Positions 1-11,973 of a DNA stretch of 42,843 nucleotides are shown piece by piece. Position 1 is the stretch's first letter, and each line of letters opens with the position of its first letter. The stretch is from Scenedesmus sp. ARA3 (Eukaryota > Chlorophyta > Chlorophyceae > Sphaeropleales > Scenedesmaceae): NCBI GenBank assembly GCA_004335835.1, contig RWJK01000207.1:1-42843 (forward strand), written 5' to 3'. Made by a program: the position numbers and the translations under genes. The notes below the pieces were generated by a model, which searched no databases, was not told where the DNA came from, and saw only the letters and a list, made by a program, of their open reading frames with translations.

Positions 1-123
1 ACCATGGCGGGCCAGAGTGTGCTCGATCTTCATGCTGCCGCGGAGCTTCTCAACATCCTGCTTGGTATACAGGCGAGAAACACCCTCCCAGCGCTTGTCG
101 TCGGCAGAGGCAGCGAAAGCCAT
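1..123 (-). CDS. ICL: Isocitrate lyase, N-terminal exon (partial)
   Basis: The 41 codons read on the minus strand from the ATG at 123 carry the conserved start of isocitrate lyase: an RLYTKQDVEKLRGS stretch followed by MKIEHTLARHG. Isocitrate lyase splits isocitrate into glyoxylate and succinate, the first committed step of the glyoxylate cycle, used by algae growing on acetate or mobilising lipid. Only the extreme N-terminus lies in the window; the catalytic core with its KKCGH loop would lie beyond position 1. An in-frame ATG exists at 240, but a TATA box at 249-255 implies transcription starts near 220, so the ATG at 123 is preferred. The residues before the conserved block are few and do not look like an organelle transit peptide. 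Confidence 0.9.
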   Translation of the reverse strand, partial: MAFAASADDKRWEGVSRLYTKQDVEKLRGSMKIEHTLARHG

Positions 124-248
124 GTTGTTGCCGGGTTGCTGATGTGTCAGCGAATGATGGTCAGGCTCAGCAAGCTGGTTAATCGCAAGCCTTTCCGTGC
201 TGTGAGGGATCAGGTGCAGGAGTGAAGTAGCAATGCACATGCATTGGG

Positions 249-255
249 TTATATA
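249..255 (-). promoter_or_regulatory. TATA box of the isocitrate lyase gene
   Basis: On the minus strand the sequence reads TATATAA. It lies about 125 bases upstream of the chosen start codon and would place transcription initiation near 220, giving a 5' UTR of roughly 100 bases. It is the clearest core-promoter element in the window. Confidence 0.6.
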
Positions 256-1592
256 GGCCGGGCAACAGGCTGCGTAGGAGGTGCTTAGTCAGCTGTTAGT
301 TTGCAAATGACTCCTCGTCACCAAACGTAACCCGTCCAAATCCCCTTATCCGTTAAGCTAATCAGCAAACAAACAAGATGTTAACGAAAGTTGTAATGGG
401 GCAGAGACCAGCATCTGAAAAGTTCTAGACAGAAAGAACGCATACTTGTGCTCAAAGCCTCGGTTTGCACCATGCACGACCGCAGGCATGGCGCCGTATA
501 CCCCATTTGCTTCTGGTGAAATTCTGCTAAGTTCTTGGCAGCACGGATCATCTACTGTTCCATCTACTTGAAATGTAACTTGCAGTGATGTCGCGTCAAT
601 CTGCGCCAGTGACATAATGGCAGCACACATCAACTGTAGACAGATACAACGATTTTGTGTTAAAGCAGTGTTGACGAGTGATGCCGTGTGCTGTTCTCGG
701 CTGGCACCACACCTGCTGGGACCAGTCATCAACTGCAACAGCACTGCTGAGTGGACTGTTCAACAGCAACCAAGCTGTTACACTGCTGTATGAGCACTTA
801 GAACTGTACAAGCTTGCGCCAGGTGTGCTCAAGTATCTTGACAAGATTATATCTCGCTACGCCTGGGCAGCACCACTTGACTGGCTCCTTGCAAGGAATT
901 GCTTACCTACCAAGAGGTGCTCACCGCGTGCTGCATGCCATGCTGCATAACAACTGCGGACGGATTATGCATACAACAATCACTCCATATCTCCGCCCCC
1001 ATACATTGCATGCAACCTTCTGCAATCGCTAGCGCATAGGTTGGGTGATGCGATGCTTGTGTCAGCGCACCCTGCTTGCACAGTGCATCTGCCCTGTTCT
1101 CCATCGCCACAGTCAGCACCACCCATGCCGTGCAGCATGATCTGCCAACTGTGGCTCATCTTACCACCATCAAACACCTACGAATCCATGCTTACAGATA
1201 AGCTGTAGAGCCGCCTGATGCAATCGCATGGTTATGCAGTGCTGTTGCTGACTCGGTTGGACACACCTTTGCAACATCTGTTGAAACACACGTGCAGCTC
1301 AGCAAAGGCCAGCTGGCACCTGTCCAATTCAACTGACTCGAGTAGCACTGTTATGCCTGATTTGATGCCTTTGCCCTGTTGCAAGGCAGCGCCACTTAGC
1401 CGCCTACGGCAAACGCACAGATGTGCAAGTCACATATCATGCAACATGCCAGCCTGCTTTGCAGGCGGTCACCACAGCCCTAACCAAATCAGCGCATGCT
1501 CTCAACACCAGGCTCCTCACTATATGCGGCACAAGACCCTCATCACACACAACACTCTACGCTGCCACAAAGCTCTGCTGCTGCCTGCTCAC
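256..1592. other. Intergenic: ICL upstream region and 3' region of the OPR gene
   Basis: Open frames here are short, overlap in several frames and resemble no protein family. The stretch should hold upstream control sequence of isocitrate lyase at its low end and the 3' UTR of the OPR-like gene at its high end. I see no RNA gene or repeat array. Confidence 0.5.
1192..1196 (-). terminator. Candidate TGTAA polyadenylation signal for the OPR gene
   Basis: TGTAA on the minus strand, about 400 bases beyond the TGA at 1593-1595. TGTAA is the usual chlorophyte poly(A) signal. A second copy at about 777-781 is an alternative. Confidence 0.35.
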
Positions 1593-2173
1593 TCAAGCAA
1601 CGCTCGATGCTACTGGTGTCGCCTGACCAGCCATCCCCCCGCCACTCTCAAGCTGCAGCAGCAGCTGCAAGCACGCCTCCACACACACCTCACCATCACT
1701 ACTCTCACCATCAACGGAACCACTCTGCTGCCCACCCAGCCCCTGCTGCCCCAGCTGCTGCGCTGCCCATCGTGCCGCATCCACAAAACCCGCACTCGGC
1801 TGCACCTGCAGCGCCAGCAGCGTCCGCAGCAGCAGCTCAAGCTCCCCTGCCTGCAGCTCAACTAACCTCGGCTCCAATGCAGCCATTGCACTGCCAGCCC
1901 AGCTGCCATCTGCGCTGTGTCCCATGCTGTGCAATGCATCTAACACAGCCACTACGCCACTCGGCTGCAGCAGCGTCAGCTTGCTGGCCAGCTGAGCAGC
2001 AGCAGCCTGCAGCCACAGCGCGCTTGGCTGCAGGCCGCTTGCACGCAGCGCCAGCAGCACCGCAGCCAGGTCGTCCGCGGGGAACACAGGAAGCTTGGCT
2101 GCTGTCTCACGCAGGAAGGCACCCGCCCATTCCGCTGTCAGCAACTCCGCCACAGCTGCGCTGCCACCACTCG

Positions 2174-2208
<35 letters not shown>

Positions 2209-4147
2209 AGGTTGACTACAGCAGTCAGCAGTGCTGCCAGGCCTGCTGTGTTGAGGCGGGGCAGCTTCTGCTGCGCCTCACTGCAGATTGCAGCCAGCTG
2301 GCTAGCAGCCAGCGGCAGCTGCAGCGCAGCAAGCCCAGACAGAAGTGCTGCCAGGTCCCTGGCAGCAAAGGCTGGCAGCTGCCGCTGCACCTGCTGCAGC
2401 ACCGCTGAGACCCACTCTGCCGCCCGTGTCTCATCAGCAGCTGCCGCATTCTGCTGCTGTAGAATGGTGGGCTGACTGGTGCCGCTCCTGCCAGCTTGTA
2501 CCAGCTTGCCAACTGCTGCCGCACTTGCCGCCAGCTGCCACGGCCTGTACTGCCCCAGATGGCTAGTTGTGCTGCAATAGTACTGCTGCATCCAGCTGCC
2601 AGGCGGTACAAGCTGTAGCTCACCCAGTGCAGTCAGCAGCTCCACCAAAGCAGCCACATCAGCAGCAGCCAAGCTATCAGCAGTAGCACCCCACAGCGCA
2701 GCTGCCAGCTGTGGCGCAGGGCTGTGCCGCGCCTCTGCAAACGCTGCCAGCAGCTGCGCGACATCATGCAGCCTGCACCCAGCCGGGCTGCGGCTGTTGT
2801 TACTGCTGCTGCTGCGCCGCAGGTTGCTGCTGCCTCCTTCCGCTGCTGCATTGTCGTCAAGCTGTTGCTGCTGCTGCCGCTGCCCCTGCGTGACCTGCAC
2901 CCGCACTGCCTGCTCCACCAGGCATGCTACAGCCTGCTCCTCAAGGCAGGCTAGCCAGCTGGATGCAGGCTTCACTCCCATCTTGACCAGGCCCGCCAGC
3001 AGCTGCGACAGCTGGGACAGCTGCGCGGATTGCAGCTTGGCCTGAGCCTCCTGCAAGGCAACAAGTGGGCAGTATGCAGTAAGCTTTGCAATATGTGCCA
3101 GCTGGCTGGCGTCTTGTGGAGCCGCCTGTGCCGGCAGCTTGGCCTGCGCCCCCTGCAAGAGGGCGGGTGGGAGGTCTTTCTTCAAATCCAAACCACTCGC
3201 CACACCACACGTCTGATACTCCTTCTCCTAAGCCCCACACAGCTGAGCCCCACAGCCACTCAGTCACTCGTGCACTCACCTGAATGAGCCCCACCAGCCA
3301 CGCATTGCTGGGCCGCACCCCTGCACTGCCTCCTCTGTTTATCATAACAATGCATCACACCACGCAGTTGAGCGCACACCGCTGAGCCGCAGCATAAAAA
3401 AAACCCAAGTGCACCCACCTGCATGAGTCCTACCAGCCACGCATTACTAGGCCGCACGCCTGCACGCGCCAGGCTGCCAGCCAGCCCCGCCAGCTGCTGC
3501 ATGCGCAGCCCCGCCAGCCCCGCCCTGCCGCCTGCTGGGCCAGCCTCCAGCAGGTGTGACAGCCTGCCAGGCATGCTGTACTTGAGGGAGGCCAGGCAGC
3601 TGATGCAGCGCAGCAGGTCACGCGGCCGCAAAGGAGCTGCTGCTGCTGCTGCTGCTGGTGATGGTTTTGCTGGAGTTGCTGTTGCTGGTTGGGGTGGTGG
3701 TGTCTCGCAGCTGGCATGCGCGTCTAACAGGTCGTACGCCTGCAGCCAGGCAGTGCAGAGGTGTGTGTTTACTTGCGCTGTGTGTGCCATGAATACTGCA
3801 AGCTAGTCATACACTCGCAACAGGCAAGCTACTACAGAACAACAGCCTCTCTAACGCCGAGTACCCTGCTTGTGGGGGCAGCTTTCGCAAGTGCAAGTTC
3901 TCACGCATATCAGCAAGCAGGCCACACATCAAACACTGCAAGCAGCAGCCATCATAGCCAGGCAGTTGCTGTCACACTCACCAGCGACAGCAGCTGTTGC
4001 AGTGCCTGGTCTTCCACAAACACGCTGTTGCTGCTGCTGCTGCTGCTGGCTGCACCAGCGCTGTGTGCCCGGCCGATGGCTGCCAGCTGCTCCATCAAGC
4101 TAAGCATGTCAGCAGCACTGAGCTGCAATTGCTGCTGCTGCCCTTTT

Positions 4148-4178
<31 letters not shown>

Positions 4179-4791
4179 CAAGTTGAAGAGCAGTCAGTAC
4201 TGCCTGGTAGCTGCTGCAGTCTGCAAACCTGCTGGCAGGCATCTGCTTGCTGCTGGCTTGCCCTACAACTGCTGGCGGCCGCGGCCGTTGCTGCTGTTGC
4301 TGCTGCTGTTGCTGGCGGGGCTGCCTGCCTTTCCGCCGCTGTTGCTGCTGTTGCCGCTGCTGCCAGCTTTGCTGCTGCACAGAGGAGCGCTGCATGCTTT
4401 GCAGGAGCGGGTCCTCTGCTTGGGGCAACGCTTGCTGCTGCTCTTGGCTGTTGCCTGCTCGTACACCATGTGAGCCATTGCTGCTTTTTACCCATCGCTG
4501 CTGCAGGCTTGCAGGCCCTGTTGGCGCCGCGAGGCTCCTGGATAAGCCTGCTATAGTCATACCCGGCTGCTGCTGACTGTTGCTGTAGGGCCGCGGCACT
4601 TCACCAGCGCCCGTGGGTTGCTGCTGATGCTTGCTGCTGCTTACAGGAGGGCAGCAGCCACTCCTGGGACCTGCACCTGCTCTGTTATGCTGCCAGCGAC
4701 TTTGACTAGTACTGAAGGGCTGCTGAAGTGCTGCTGCTGCTACTGCTGCTGATGATTGAGTCCTGCTGAGCGGAGCCAAATGGCTGTGCAT
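1593..4791 (-). CDS. OPR-like helical-repeat protein (putative organelle RNA-binding factor)
   Basis: Proposed exons on the minus strand are 4791-3982, 3739-3419 and 3050-1593, all joined in phase 0, giving about 862 residues. The N-terminus is basic and Ser/Ala-rich without acids, like an organelle transit peptide, and is followed by Gln-rich linkers. The C-terminal two thirds is a chain of degenerate helical repeats of about 40 residues with cores such as GVRPSNAW, GVKPASSW, LQPSALW and VQPSAGF between runs of LAALL-type helix. These resemble the PPPEW signature of octotricopeptide repeats, used in algae to stabilise, splice or translate organelle mRNAs. No C-terminal RAP domain is evident. 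Intron 2 holds copies of both flanking exon edges (3279-3335 and 3126-3152), so an isoform including them is possible. Target RNA and organelle are unknown. Confidence 0.7.
2184..2209 (-). repeat. CAG-type trinucleotide tract coding polyglutamine in the OPR protein
   Basis: A pure CTG run on the plus strand, read as CAG on the coding strand, gives an uninterrupted glutamine stretch between two helical repeats. Shorter interrupted tracts lie at about 4154-4180 and 4288-4312 in the first exon. Confidence 0.7.
3126..3160 (-). repeat. Copy of the OPR exon-3 start with its acceptor
   Basis: On the minus strand a TTGCAG acceptor at 3153 is followed by GGGGCGCAGGCCAAGCTGC, matching the true exon-3 start at 3050 (GAGGCTCAGGCCAAGCTGC). 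The peptide is GAQAKL against EAQAKL. The offset is 102 bp and similarity fades after about 20 bases. The frame stays open through to the true exon, so inclusion would add about 34 residues. Confidence 0.75.
3274..3331 (-). repeat. Copy of the OPR exon-2 end with its donor
   Basis: This matches 3413-3469 with seven mismatches in 57 bases, including the start of the intron (GTGAGTGCAC against GTGGGTGCAC). The encoded peptide GVRPSNAWLVGLIQ differs from the real exon by one residue (M to I) while six further changes are synonymous. The donor-to-donor offset is 139 bp. Confidence 0.85.
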
Positions 4792-5207
4792 GTTGCAGGC
4801 ATGGCGTGCCTGCGAAGAAGCACAACGAATGAGAATGCAACCGTTGCTAGGCGTGGTGGTGCGCGTTGCCGAGCAGGTGAGGTCCTTCTGCTGCTGTCAG
4901 TTGACAGCTCTGCGTGTGCACGGTTTGGGTAACCCAAGATAATCGTTTCCACGAGAAGATCGACAAGCTCGTGCTCGCTCAGCGCTTCTTGGTGTTGAGG
5001 CTGACCTGCATGATTCAGCAACTCACATGACCACATACGCTTGTAGGGTGCATTTGGCAGAAGCTTCAGCACCGCTTGTACGTCTTTACATGTACTAATC
5101 GCTGCTTGCAAGGTCTGCGACCGCTCAGCATGGACTTGATCTTCAGCACATCTCGCAACCACCTCTGGCATTAGCAGGGTTGTGGGGAGGTGTAACTGCT
5201 GACGCAT
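4740..5207 (-). other. Possible upstream exon or small ORF ahead of the OPR gene
   Basis: A 155-codon frame opens with a true ATG at 5207. Its first 60 residues, including ISTCKDVQAVLKLLP, look like the first helical repeat of OPR or FAST-type proteins. Good donor-like sites (GTGAGT near 5025, GTATGT near 5035) lie inside it, and a pyrimidine-rich acceptor ends at 4815. The phase of these donors does not match the frame of the OPR first exon, so I could not join them. It may be a 5' exon joined differently, a uORF, or not coding. Confidence 0.3.
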
Positions 5208-6602
5208 GCCTGGGCACTCGGTGGCCAGAAGCTCACCACATGTAACGCTCGCCTGAAGGCAAGCGTGTTTCTATGAATTCACGACATCAGGAGCAGCAGC
5301 ACTTGCTGCAATGCCCGGTTGCGCTGCAAACGTTGAAACGTCGGCACAATATGGCATGCTGACATGCTTGGCCCCTCCATCACGCACATTGAAGTGCGCA
5401 TTGTAGTGAAGGCAGTTGCCAAAGACCACTGTGATGTAAGAAGGGCATTACAATCAACAAGTGGTGGCTCTTGAAGGAGCTCAATTTGGGTCTATCGAGA
5501 TGCGCACGCGGCCACCCTTGCAGCTGCAGCCCAAAGCGATACCCGCTGCCACGCATCATGATCTGCTCAGCTCAGCTGATAGCCACACGCTTGTGCCCGT
5601 GGGGAGTAAACTCAGGGAGCAATGGCTACCGGCAGCATGGGCGCAACAGCAAGGCATGAGCAGTCCTGCCAGGACCGGGTCTGAGCACAGCCGCCAAGCT
5701 GGGCGCCAAGGGTTCATGCCTGCAAATTGGCAGTGGCAGCTGCACCTCTGTTCAGCAGCTGCACTGTAAGCTAAGCTGTTGCAGCACCCCAGCTGCCAAC
5801 ATCTGGCATGGGGCGCAGCATATGCCCTCAGCGCAGGCAAGAGGCCGCTGCAGCTGGCTGCCACGGCAGTGCCCTGCCTTCATAAAAGCGAAGCACGGTC
5901 GCTGTCGGACGCATGTTGCTCGTTAATGGGTGTCGTGCATATAAGTGCCAGGTATCCCATGCAGCCAACCAGCTGGTAGCTGCCTGCCAGCTGACCAGCC
6001 CCTATTTGCAGGGCCGGCCAGCAGGGTCTGCTCGAAGCACCGCATGGCATGCCGACCAGATTCAATGATCATGAGGATCATGGTGCGCCAATCAGCACCT
6101 TCCTTTTCATAGAGCGTACGGTTGCTGTATTGTAGTGTTCATGGTGGTGTAATACCTCTTATCATGTTACCTGTGCAAGTGGTATGTGAGTGACTGGACG
6201 GATCCAGTGCGCACTGCCTGCGGGTAAACCATGGACATCGCCACGAGGCAGCCGCGCCCTTGTATGAGATGGGGCTGCTGTTAAAAAAAAGAGATGCAAA
6301 TATAAATATGGTTGCAAAACCTCGTGCAACGATTTGACATCGATTAGAAGCATAACACGAGCGTTGCCGCTATGACTGACTCTCTGCTCCAGAGCTGGCA
6401 GACACAAGAAGCAGCTCTTCAAGAGGCCTGCATGAACATCAACAGCAAACTTCTTCCCTTCCACTGCTCAAAAGGAGCCTGTACGGCACGTTTACTCGAT
6501 ACCAGTACCAGAAGCTTTTGCTGGCCTGCAAGTCACCAGCGTGAATGCCTGCACTTTTAAGTGCGGCTAACATCGACATAGCTTTGTACTGCCATAGCAG
6601 CC
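5208..6602. other. Divergent intergenic region between the OPR and MPV17-like genes
   Basis: No frame here resembles a known protein. An A/T-rich stretch with TATA-like ATATAAATATGG lies at about 6299-6310. If it is the MPV17-like promoter, the ATG at 6372 would open a 62-codon upstream ORF ending at 6560. A short inverted repeat, ATGATC-5-GATCAT, sits at 6066-6082. Otherwise I see nothing. Confidence 0.4.
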
Positions 6603-9008
6603 ATGCGCAGCCTGGCCACAGCGAATCGGCAGGTGGCAGCAAGCAGCAGGAAGCCCAGTTTCACAGCCAGCAGGTACCGGCTCGTGGCGCAGCTTGCGCC
6701 AATGCATTATGTTTGTCTGTCAGCAGCTTGTCTACTTCAATATCAGGGAAACCGTGCTGCAGTGTGGGCCCTCATGCACGCATGCCACGCCAGCAGCTAC
6801 CGACGACGCCTTTGGCTCGCCTACGCAGCTTTTGGGATGATTCTTTTTTAACACACATGGTTGTTTTCGCAGGAGACCGACCCTGGCTGACCGTGTGCTG
6901 CGGGTGCCTGTTTGGGCCGTGGCGCGCAATGTAAGCACATTCAGCTGCAGCATGTGCGTGAAGCTTATGCACAGTGCTAAAAGATGTGATCTGGCATCGC
7001 TGCTCACGGTCTGACAGCAGTCGCAACCTTTTTGCCTGCAGGAAGAGGCAGCACCCATGCGGCCCTTGCCGCTGTTCCTAGGTGCCGCAGTGGGCCTGGG
7101 ACTGCTGGCTCCAGGAGCCAGCATGGCACTGGAGCAGATGCCAGCACTGCTGCCACAGCAGGTGCGCTGGATTTTAACAAGCACGCCAACAGCTGTGTGC
7201 CGAAGCCGCCACCAGTGACCAGTAGATGCTCCTGCGGGCATGCCAGCGACCCCTTGCTCTACGCGTGTTCAAACACTGCCAGCTGTGCAGCTTATAATAA
7301 TATCTGTCTGTCTGCTGCGTGTCTGTCTGCTGCTTATTGTGCTGCAGGTAGCCGTGGAGGCAGCTGCGGCCGTGCAGCCTACTGCCGAGCTGGCCATGCA
7401 GTATGCACCAGACCTTGTGGACGGGCCTGTCACAGATTTGGAGGTGGAGATGGCTGAGTCACATGCAGGGGGCAACCTTCTTAGGAATGGGCTGGAATGG
7501 ATGGTGGAGGAGGGCCTGGAGGTCACCAATTTCACAGAGAGCAACTTTGCAGCTGTGGGGTGAGCATCTGCAGGCAGCAAGACATGAGCGGCGCGCTGCC
7601 ATGCAGACAGCATGCAGTCATCCCATGTCGACTGTTGCGCATCCGCTGTCTCGCTGGTGGATTGCCGCTGTAATCTGCTGCTCACCTTGTACTCTGCGTC
7701 TGGTTTGCTGCTGCACCGCAGTGCACCCTCGACCTCCATGTGGCTGAGCAACAGCCCCTGGTGCCTCATGTGGGACGCCTACTGCAACGTGCTCACAGCA
7801 CGCCCTGTCGCCACCAAGCTGGCCACAGGCATGGTGGGCACATTTCTGGGTGACCTGCTCGCACAGTTCTCCCAGGGGCTTGTGCACACGCACAACAAGA
7901 CAGCAGCAAGCATCCGCGACCGCCGCAGCAGGGCCAGCGGTGGCAGCAGTGCAGCAGCAGCAGCAACTGGCAGCAGCAGCGGTGCAGGCGGCGCGTTTGA
8001 GCTGGACTTGGCGCGCACTGCCCGCCTGGTGGCGTTCTCTGCACTGGTTGGCACGCCTGTGGCTTTTGTCTGGTTCAACCTGCTGGACCAGGTGCGTGGT
8101 GATTGGGTGCCGTGAACATCGGCAGTGACCATGCAGCTCACAAGCAGGCAGCATGCCATGGCATATCTTGGAGAGCAGTACAACAGCAACAGCAAAGGCA
8201 TCTCTGCCGCCGCATGGACTTGAGTTGTCAGCAATTTGCAGCGCTGCGACTCTTTTGCAACCTGCAGGTGCATGTGTGAGCAACATGCGCGTAGAACTGA
8301 TGATTCACCTCTGCACCCTCCACATTCCCTTTGCTGACACCGCTCTGTCTGCCCGACCCCCTCCCGCTGCAGTACGTGATGCCTGCCGACCCCACCAACC
8401 CGCTGGCGGTGTTCTCCAAGGTGGCGCTGGACCAGACACTCATGGCGCCCTGCATGACCTCGCTCTTCTTCGCCAGCATGGCACTGCTGGAAGGTGCCCG
8501 CGGCAGCCAGGTGGCAGAAGGCGTGAAGGCCAAGCTGAAGCCGACGCTGCTGGCCAACTGGACGGTGTGGCCCATCGCGCACGTCATCAACTTTGCGCTG
8601 GTGCCGCCCGCGCAGCGCATCCTGTACATCAACGTGATCAATGTGAGTGGGAGGGGCCGCAGCAGAGCTTTGAATGGTGTGCAAGGGACAAATGCTTCAG
8701 TAGCCTGCTCGACCTTTGCTGGCCATGGCCTGATTGCCCTGTTGCACATGCTGTATTGCATGTGATATGCATACAGTGGTGCCCTGCTTGCTGATGTGGG
8801 CGCCATTGCTGCTGCCTTTGTCGCTGTGTGTGATGTGTGACTCATGCACTGCTCCACCTGCTGCCGCCTTTTTGATGTGCTGCAGATCGCATGGACGGCG
8901 TTCATGTCGCATATGGCCAGCGGCAGCAGCGAGGACAAGCCTGCTGAGCAATCTGCCACGGCTCGCAGCGGCAGCAGCAACAGCAAGCTGCAGCAAGCCA
9001 GCCGCTGA
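6603..9008 (+). CDS. MPV17/PMP22-family membrane protein, probably plastid-targeted
   Basis: Seven exons (6603-6673, 6873-6930, 7042-7161, 7348-7559, 7722-8091, 8373-8642, 8886-9008) join in phase to give 407 residues. Residues 1-43 are rich in Ser, Arg and Ala without acids, as in a chloroplast transit peptide, followed by a hydrophobic stretch near 50-70. The MPV17 fold spans about 160-380: a W-x-Y-x5-L-x-ARP start, the GDLLAQ motif, a FELDLARTARL helix, VALDQTLMAP and NWTVWPIAHVINFALVP. The family forms small four-helix proteins of organelle inner membranes, some with channel activity. Here it has an acidic N-terminal extension (about 84-153) and a Ser/Ala insertion (about 205-245) between the first two core helices. 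Substrate and exact location cannot be read from the sequence. Confidence 0.88.
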
Positions 9009-11925
9009 ATGTACTACTAGCGTCATGGGCTTGGCTTCAACAAAAATGTGTGGTTTGTGTCGTCAACTGTTGTTGCTGCCTTTTCTGGTGCTGACGCTGA
9101 TGCGTGCTTGGTGCATGATGTGTGGCGCTCCTGACAGTGTGACGCACTGAAAGCAGCTTGTGACAAGTGTGCAACAAGCAGTGGCATTATTCCTTGCTGT
9201 ACGTACCACCACAAATAATCATGTGTGTGCGGGCGTGTCACCTGCATGCCGTTGTACAATGCAACTCCCACAAACACCACATACTGCTGGTTTGTTTGTA
9301 CTTGTGTGATGCGGCCCCACGTGACGTCTTTGTGTCTGCACCTCACACGAGGTGTGTGAAGAGTATCTGCTGTGGTGCGAGTCCTGTATTGCTTCGGGGC
9401 AGCTTGTCGGTGTGTGTGTTTTGGGGAGTATTGCATGCGCTGTTGTTGCCACATGGCTTCCTTGTGTGATGCAGGGGTGTCGCAACTGATGCCACCCCAA
9501 TACCGTGTGAATGGTGGCGTGAGTGGTGATGCAGCAAATATGTTGTTCTGGCATGGGCCAAGGATCTGCGCAGCTGCGAGACGTTGTTTAATTGGCAGCG
9601 GCAAACAGTAGTCATCCACATGGGAGGCTGCCGGATGCTGTGTGCGTGTACAATGCAGATTTGAGGAGCAATGAGCTGTGCGGGTGTGCTGTCCTGGCTC
9701 GCCGCCTGGTGGGTCCCACAGTTGCATGTGTGTGTTTGCGAGCACAACCGCCTCTTGCATGGTGTGTTGCCTTTCTGTGTATCAACTGTGTGTAGCTTGC
9801 GGCAAGGTGGGCATCCGTAGCTGCAGACTCTTGAGCCATGAGCGCCGTTGCACCTGCAGCTGCAGCTGCTGTGGTGGGTGTGTCAGCCATCGCTGCACGC
9901 ACACCCACCGCAGCAGCCAGCCTTCCAGCAGGTGCAGCGGCAGCGAATGGTTGTTGTTGAGCAGATGTTGGGGCGCGTGTGGGCATCGCGTGTGGGTGCA
10001 TACTGTTTTTGCGTCAGGTCTTTGAACATGCTGCGCGTTGCTTTTAGGACATTGCTTTTAGGACATTGCCAAGGTGTACTCGGGTATTGCTACATACCAT
10101 CCGGGGCAGGCTTTATGTTGTCTTTGTTTGCTGCTGCACACCATGCTCATATGCTCATATGATGTCTTCATGCGGCATGCTTATCTTGACCAGCAAGCTT
10201 CGCTCAGCATGTGTGTCTGTTTGCTCGGTGTGGGAGGCCATGCTTTCTGCAGTGCTTCGCACGTCCCTGTGATGTGCCGGCAAATGCAGCCTTGGTTCAC
10301 ATTGCACTTGTGTACACTCTGTTACGTTCCTGCTGTCCTAGCCACTGCGCACACATGCATCGGGTCTGTTGATTAAGCGTGCACGCGGCTCAACAGCGGT
10401 CTTGAGGTGCAGCAGTGTGTTGATGGGATCTGGTTGAAGGTGCGGCAGCGGTGTCGTGCTTCAGGTCACCAGAGCAGTGCTTGGTGGGATTGCTTCTGCT
10501 GCATCTGTGTTTTTAATGTTGCATGGCAGCTGTTGGGGCTGTGTCTGCAGGATGAAGTTGCATGCTGCACAGGTGATAACATGGAGTTTCAGAGGTGTAG
10601 CCTGAACCATTTTGGGCCAACCGGAGCTGTCACAGCGTTGCGTGGATTACAGGCTGTTGCTGTACCCATCTGCAGACCATCTTGTCTGCATTTTGGCTGT
10701 AAAGGCAGTGATGCTTTGGCCGCTGTGGTTCTTGGCCGTCTTGGGCACACCTGCTCTACTGCCTTTCCACCTCTAGTCATGGTAGCGCGGCTAGCCAGTG
10801 GCTGCGCAATTGTCTTGCACGGCATGTATGACCTATGGCTGGAGATGTCAATCTCAAGCCTACTGGCACCTGTTTGCATCATTGCCTACCGCTGGCAACC
10901 ATCTGACGAGCAGTTGCCAGCAGGATGCTCATCTGCAAGCGCGTGGCTGTCATGGCTGTGAATTTGTTATGTGTGCATGCAGGCAGGGCATAATTGCCAC
11001 AATCTTCTCATAATCCGGCACTATGGTCTGCTGTGGACCGTCACATGTAACAAATGTTATGAAATGATGAATTTGTGTCAATTACAGTGATTCTGCAGCC
11101 ACGCAGCAGTGGCTGGTCATGCACCAGCTTTTGCTCACCACAGCTCGTATTATTGCTATGGCCAGGCTGGGCCTGCTTGCATGCAACTCAACGCAGTTAC
11201 TCCGTCGCAGCATACAACAGCTCAAGCAACAAGGCAGACAGCCTTGTCAGATAGTATGATCCCGGAATAAGCTGACCAAGCTGAGCTTATGATCCCCAAC
11301 TGACTCCAAACGTCTATAAGACAACAGCTGGGCATGGCGCGGTTCCTCTGTGCAGACAACAGCATCAGCAGCCGCATGGCAGGCAGGCTCTGTGCACTAT
11401 GGTAGTGCTGTTGCGGCAGGCCATGTAGCTGAAGATGTTCATGACCGCAATCTGAAGCTCGAGAGCCAGAGACAGACCACAGCGTTTTCCGTTTGATGCG
11501 TGCTGCAGACTACAGCTGACCACCGCCACAACTTGAAGCTAGTGCAACCTGCAAACACATCATATGCCTAGGACCTGAACTGCATGCCTGGATTATGTGC
11601 ACTCTGACCTGTGATCAGCACTCGTGTGTACAACAGGCAGAGGCTGCGCCTGATGATCCCGTGCCAAACTGCATATGGCAGCAGCAGCCGTCCCAGATGC
11701 TCATGATGCCGAGAGATACAAAGAACCCAGACCCACCATGATTATGTACAGGCCCAACAAAGCTGCTGCGTCTTCCAGGTTTGCGTGCAGGTTTGCGTGC
11801 AGAAGGCACTCAGAGCCCACCACCTCCAAAATACAGAACAAGCCTGCGTGCAGGGTACAATGCCCTGGACCACAAAACAGTCACATGCCACTACCCCAGT
11901 GCGACATAACCACCGAAGGTGGTTG
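9009..11925. other. Long gene-free stretch: convergent 3' ends of the MPV17-like and ZIP genes
   Basis: About 2.9 kb without a recognisable protein. The first 2 kb is strongly T/G-rich on the plus strand (many TGTGTG runs), suggesting a long 3' UTR for the MPV17-like gene. TGTAA motifs occur at 10698-10702 and about 11046-11050 on the plus strand, and at about 11085-11089 on the minus strand for the ZIP gene. A 184-codon frame at 10407-10961 matches nothing. A direct repeat of CTTTTAGGACATTG lies at about 10043-10070. Confidence 0.45.
11230..11298. repeat. Small cluster of inverted and direct repeats
   Basis: CAAGGC-5-GCCTTG lies at 11230-11246 and ATAAGCT-10-AGCTTAT at 11267-11290, flanked by two copies of TATGATCCC. 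No open frame crosses it. It could be a small non-autonomous element or a structured RNA segment, but there is no matching copy elsewhere in the window. Confidence 0.45.
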
Positions 11926-11973
11926 CTAGCCTGCTTGCATGCATCCGATTGCAATCTTCTGGTCTACAACAGC

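Noticed and set aside
121..240. Upstream in-frame ATG at 240 as the isocitrate lyase start
   Set aside because: It lies only about ten bases from the TATA box, upstream of the expected transcription start, and would add a sequence unlike other family members.
678..1865. Series of overlapping plus-strand frames
   Set aside because: They are Cys/His/Thr-rich products of non-coding or antisense sequence and overlap each other in different frames.
10407..10961. 184-codon plus-strand open frame
   Set aside because: It has no recognisable domain, a composition like the surrounding T/G-rich sequence, no splice context and no transit or membrane pattern that would support a gene.
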